From Firmicutes bacterium UBA2296 (lineage in GTDB: Bacteria > Bacillota > UBA994): a stretch of DNA of 7,599 nt. The stretch lies in the NCBI GenBank assembly GCA_002345475.1, contig DDWC01000122.1:1-7599 (forward strand). The letters run 5' to 3'. Within the stretch, counting starts at the first letter, position 1. Each line of letters opens with the position of its first letter. A program made the translations under genes and the position numbers. Below the pieces are notes generated by a model, which did no database searches, had not been told where the DNA came from, and saw only the letters and a list, made by a program, of their open reading frames with translations. Of the stretch, positions 5,795 to 7,599 are shown piece by piece.

Positions 5795-6295
5795 ATGTCG
5801 CAGCTCAAAAACAACCCGGTGATCGTTACGGATTATGACCCGGCTTGGCCGGATATCTTTGCCTCGCTGCAACGAATGCTAGTTTGTGCCCTCGGCGATA
5901 CAGCTTTGGCAGTAGAACACGTGGGCAGCACTGCCGTCCCCGGACTGGCGGCAAAGCCCGTAATTGATGTCGATGTAGTGGTGAGGCGTGAGGATATCGC
6001 TACCGCCATTGAGAAGCTCACTCGGGCGGGCTACAAGCACACGGGAGACCAGGGAGTCCCTGACCGCGAGGCTTTCAGGCAAAAGGGAGATCTACCTGCT
6101 CATCATCTGTACGTTTGCCCAGCAGACAGCGCCGAGTTGGCGAGGCATCTCGCTTTTCGCGACGCGTTGCGCCGGGATGCAGAGTTGCGAGACGCATACG
6201 GCAGACTGAAGCAACGTCTTGCTCTGCTCTACCGGGATGACCGGGTGGCCTACACAGAGGCAAAAAGCGAGTTCATCTTGCGGCATTCCCGCTAA
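5795..6295 (+). CDS. GrpB/UPF0157 family protein (nucleotidyltransferase-like fold)
   Basis: The protein has 166 residues, close to the usual size of the family. It opens with the family signature: I/V-x-DYDPAWP near 10-19, then the EHVGSTAVPGLAAKP block at 41-55. Acidic residues D58 and D60 (VIDVDVVV) follow, and a HHLYVC segment lies at 103-108. The GST motif followed by paired aspartates resembles the nucleotidyltransferase superfamily, to which GrpB proteins have been linked by fold; the biochemical role of most members is not established. The C-terminal third (about 111-166) is helical and charged. The protein is soluble with no signal. It stands alone between a repeat-filled gap and a shared terminator, so the neighbours say little about its role. 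Family assignment is confident, function unknown. Confidence 0.87.
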   Translation: MSQLKNNPVIVTDYDPAWPDIFASLQRMLVCALGDTALAVEHVGSTAVPGLAAKPVIDVDVVVRREDIATAIEKLTRAGYKHTGDQGVPDREAFRQKGDLPAHHLYVCPADSAELARHLAFRDALRRDAELRDAYGRLKQRLALLYRDDRVAYTEAKSEFILRHSR

Positions 6296-6345
6296 CGCAA
6301 AGAAAAGTCGGCCCTGATGATTTCGGGGTCGACTTCTCTCTTGCG
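6296..6345. terminator. Bidirectional terminator between convergent genes
   Basis: AAGTCGGCCCTG (6305-6316) pairs with CGGGGTCGACTT (6324-6335) through two G-U pairs, giving a 12-bp stem with a 7-nt loop. The flanks continue the symmetry, CGCAA at 6296-6300 against TTGCG at 6341-6345. On the minus strand the stem is followed by TTTCTTT-type sequence, good for ending the DUF4179-like gene; on the plus strand the tail is CTCTCTT, weaker but placed directly after the GrpB stop. It lies between the two stop codons at 6295 and 6347. Confidence 0.85.
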
Positions 6346-6346
6346 T

Positions 6347-7599
6347 CTAATCTATTACTAAGGGTATCAGCCAGGGCCCCTCTATGATAACACTGCCACC
6401 ATGGGCGTGCACTGCTATGGGAGTTGCCCCCTCTTTGACTCTAAGCTTTACGCCTGTCCACTCCCCTGGGATCCAGCTAATGACGGGATGAGAAATGGAC
6501 TCTTTGCTGCCGTCGGCATACGCGAGGGAGAAGTCGCGCAGGCCGTCAACTCCCTTATAACGGAAGAACACCTCGCCACCGTCAAAGCTTATGTCGTAAA
6601 TCTCTGCCACCAGGCTACCGCTAATGGCGGAAGCAGTCTCTCCCTCTAGAGGCCACTCGAAGTTCACCGTTATATGCCTGGCCAGGTTAGGCACAACGAA
6701 CTGAAGACCCAGAATGCTGTTTGGACGATCGAAGATGGCCCGCAGCCTCCACTCGTCTGTCTCATAATCGTATGACCCACCTGAGCCTGCACGATGACTA
6801 AGGTTGATTCCAGGGCCCTCAAGACGTAACGGCTCCAGGCGCGACAACCCCCCTCCGGTCATGGCCCCCTGGCCGCGAATCCGGTACTCAACCAAGAGCT
6901 GTGATGGTGTCACGGTGACAGTATCCACGTCTACAGTGATGCCTTCTATCGTGTGCGCCAGCCCTATTTCCTGGGTCCTGGCAAGCTTGCTCACCTCTTC
7001 CCTGCTTACCGGCAGCACCACGTTCATGTCATTGCCGGCGGGTGTTCCTATCCTCAGGTTCAGGATAGCCTCACTGTCGGGTATGGCCCAGGTGTGGACT
7101 GTGCCCACAAACCCTACAGAGGTGGACATAATCTCGCCCCCCCAGCTGATGGCACCCTCACCCTGAATGCTCTGAATGACTACCGGCACCTGGTTGGCAT
7201 CTATGGCCGCCTGATCCACGCCCTGGACCAGATATATAACCGTGGTGTGCACCGGGTCAGCCAGATAACCCAGGATCCTGACGGTGACCTCGCCGCTGCT
7301 GACCTGAACAAGAGTGCCCCGCATGTAGCCGTTTTCGAAGGCCCAATCCAGCCCTGTGTGGCGCAGGGCAACCTTCTGCACCAGCATACCAATGCCCGGT
7401 ATATCAAGGGAGTTTCGCGCCATGGCCGGCGCCATGCTAAAGAGCACTGCACCAATAACAAATGCTGCCGCCAACTGTCTCCATCCCGACCTGTGCCGAT
7501 GTTTGGGCGGAGCCACCTTAATCGGGAAGAGGTCTGCGGTCTCAGACGCAATGCGCTTCCGCTCCAAATCGCTCAGTGCTTTGGCCTGGCTTCGCAAGG
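6347..7599 (-). CDS. DUF4179-like membrane-anchored protein, 5'-partial
   Basis: At least 416 codons are open to the window edge; the true start may be outside, and the TTG at 7597 is only the first start-like codon seen. A short polar N-terminal segment (about 1-40 as visible, rich in Arg/Lys/His) precedes one hydrophobic stretch at 41-60 (QLAAAFVIGAVLFSMAPAMA), followed by a large beta-rich exterior region. The segment just after the membrane helix (SLDIPGIG, then GLDWAFENGYMRG) has the pattern of DUF4179 proteins, and the later repeats of beta strands fit a DUF5643-like C-terminal part. In Bacillota such proteins usually follow an ECF sigma factor gene and are thought to act as its membrane anti-sigma partner, so one is predicted beyond 7599. 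The family match is by pattern only. It ends at TAG 6347-6349 before the shared terminator. Confidence 0.7.
   Translation of the reverse strand, partial: LRSQAKALSDLERKRIASETADLFPIKVAPPKHRHRSGWRQLAAAFVIGAVLFSMAPAMARNSLDIPGIGMLVQKVALRHTGLDWAFENGYMRGTLVQVSSGEVTVRILGYLADPVHTTVIYLVQGVDQAAIDANQVPVVIQSIQGEGAISWGGEIMSTSVGFVGTVHTWAIPDSEAILNLRIGTPAGNDMNVVLPVSREEVSKLARTQEIGLAHTIEGITVDVDTVTVTPSQLLVEYRIRGQGAMTGGGLSRLEPLRLEGPGINLSHRAGSGGSYDYETDEWRLRAIFDRPNSILGLQFVVPNLARHITVNFEWPLEGETASAISGSLVAEIYDISFDGGEVFFRYKGVDGLRDFSLAYADGSKESISHPVISWIPGEWTGVKLRVKEGATPIAVHAHGGSVIIEGPWLIPLVID

Overview
The window reads as chromosomal DNA from a Gram-positive (Bacillota) anaerobe of the Clostridia / Peptococcaceae-like type. 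This rests on strong GGAGG-type ribosome binding sites on nearly every gene, a GTG start, a YkfC/YkfB pair typical of Bacillota, and a DUF4179-type membrane-anchored protein. Base composition looks moderately GC-rich. The genus assignment is a guess, because no rRNA or marker gene is present.

Layout. (1) Positions 1-123 hold a hairpin terminator but no visible gene. (2) A leftward cluster on the minus strand runs, in transcription order, M14 zinc carboxypeptidase (4084-2387), a YkfC-type NlpC/P60 endopeptidase with two N-terminal SH3b-like segments (2364-1501), then a YkfB-type L-Ala-D/L-Glu epimerase (1215-124). The first two genes are 22 nt apart. The last two are separated by 285 nt packed with repeats. 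(3) A divergent rightward amidohydrolase (4238-5461) of the dipeptidase/prolidase-like subgroup starts 153 nt from the M14 start. (4) A 333-nt non-coding stretch (5462-5794) carries a second set of repeats. (5) A small GrpB-family gene (5795-6295) ends at a bidirectional terminator shared with (6), a convergent DUF4179-like gene whose 5' end leaves the window on the right.

Functionally, the left two thirds look like a cytoplasmic murein-peptide degradation module. The NlpC/P60 enzyme, and possibly the M14 enzyme, would release L-Ala-gamma-D-Glu from peptidoglycan stem peptides. The epimerase would convert it to L-Ala-L-Glu. The divergent amidohydrolase is a plausible dipeptidase for the last step. 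No protein of the module shows an export signal, and no transporter is visible in the window.

The least expected material is non-coding. Two intergenic regions 4.3 kb apart (about 1268-1361 and 5534-5629) contain colinear, diverged copies of one element of roughly 95 nt. Both regions also carry degenerate tandem arrays with a strict 7-nt period, built from several different heptamer families.
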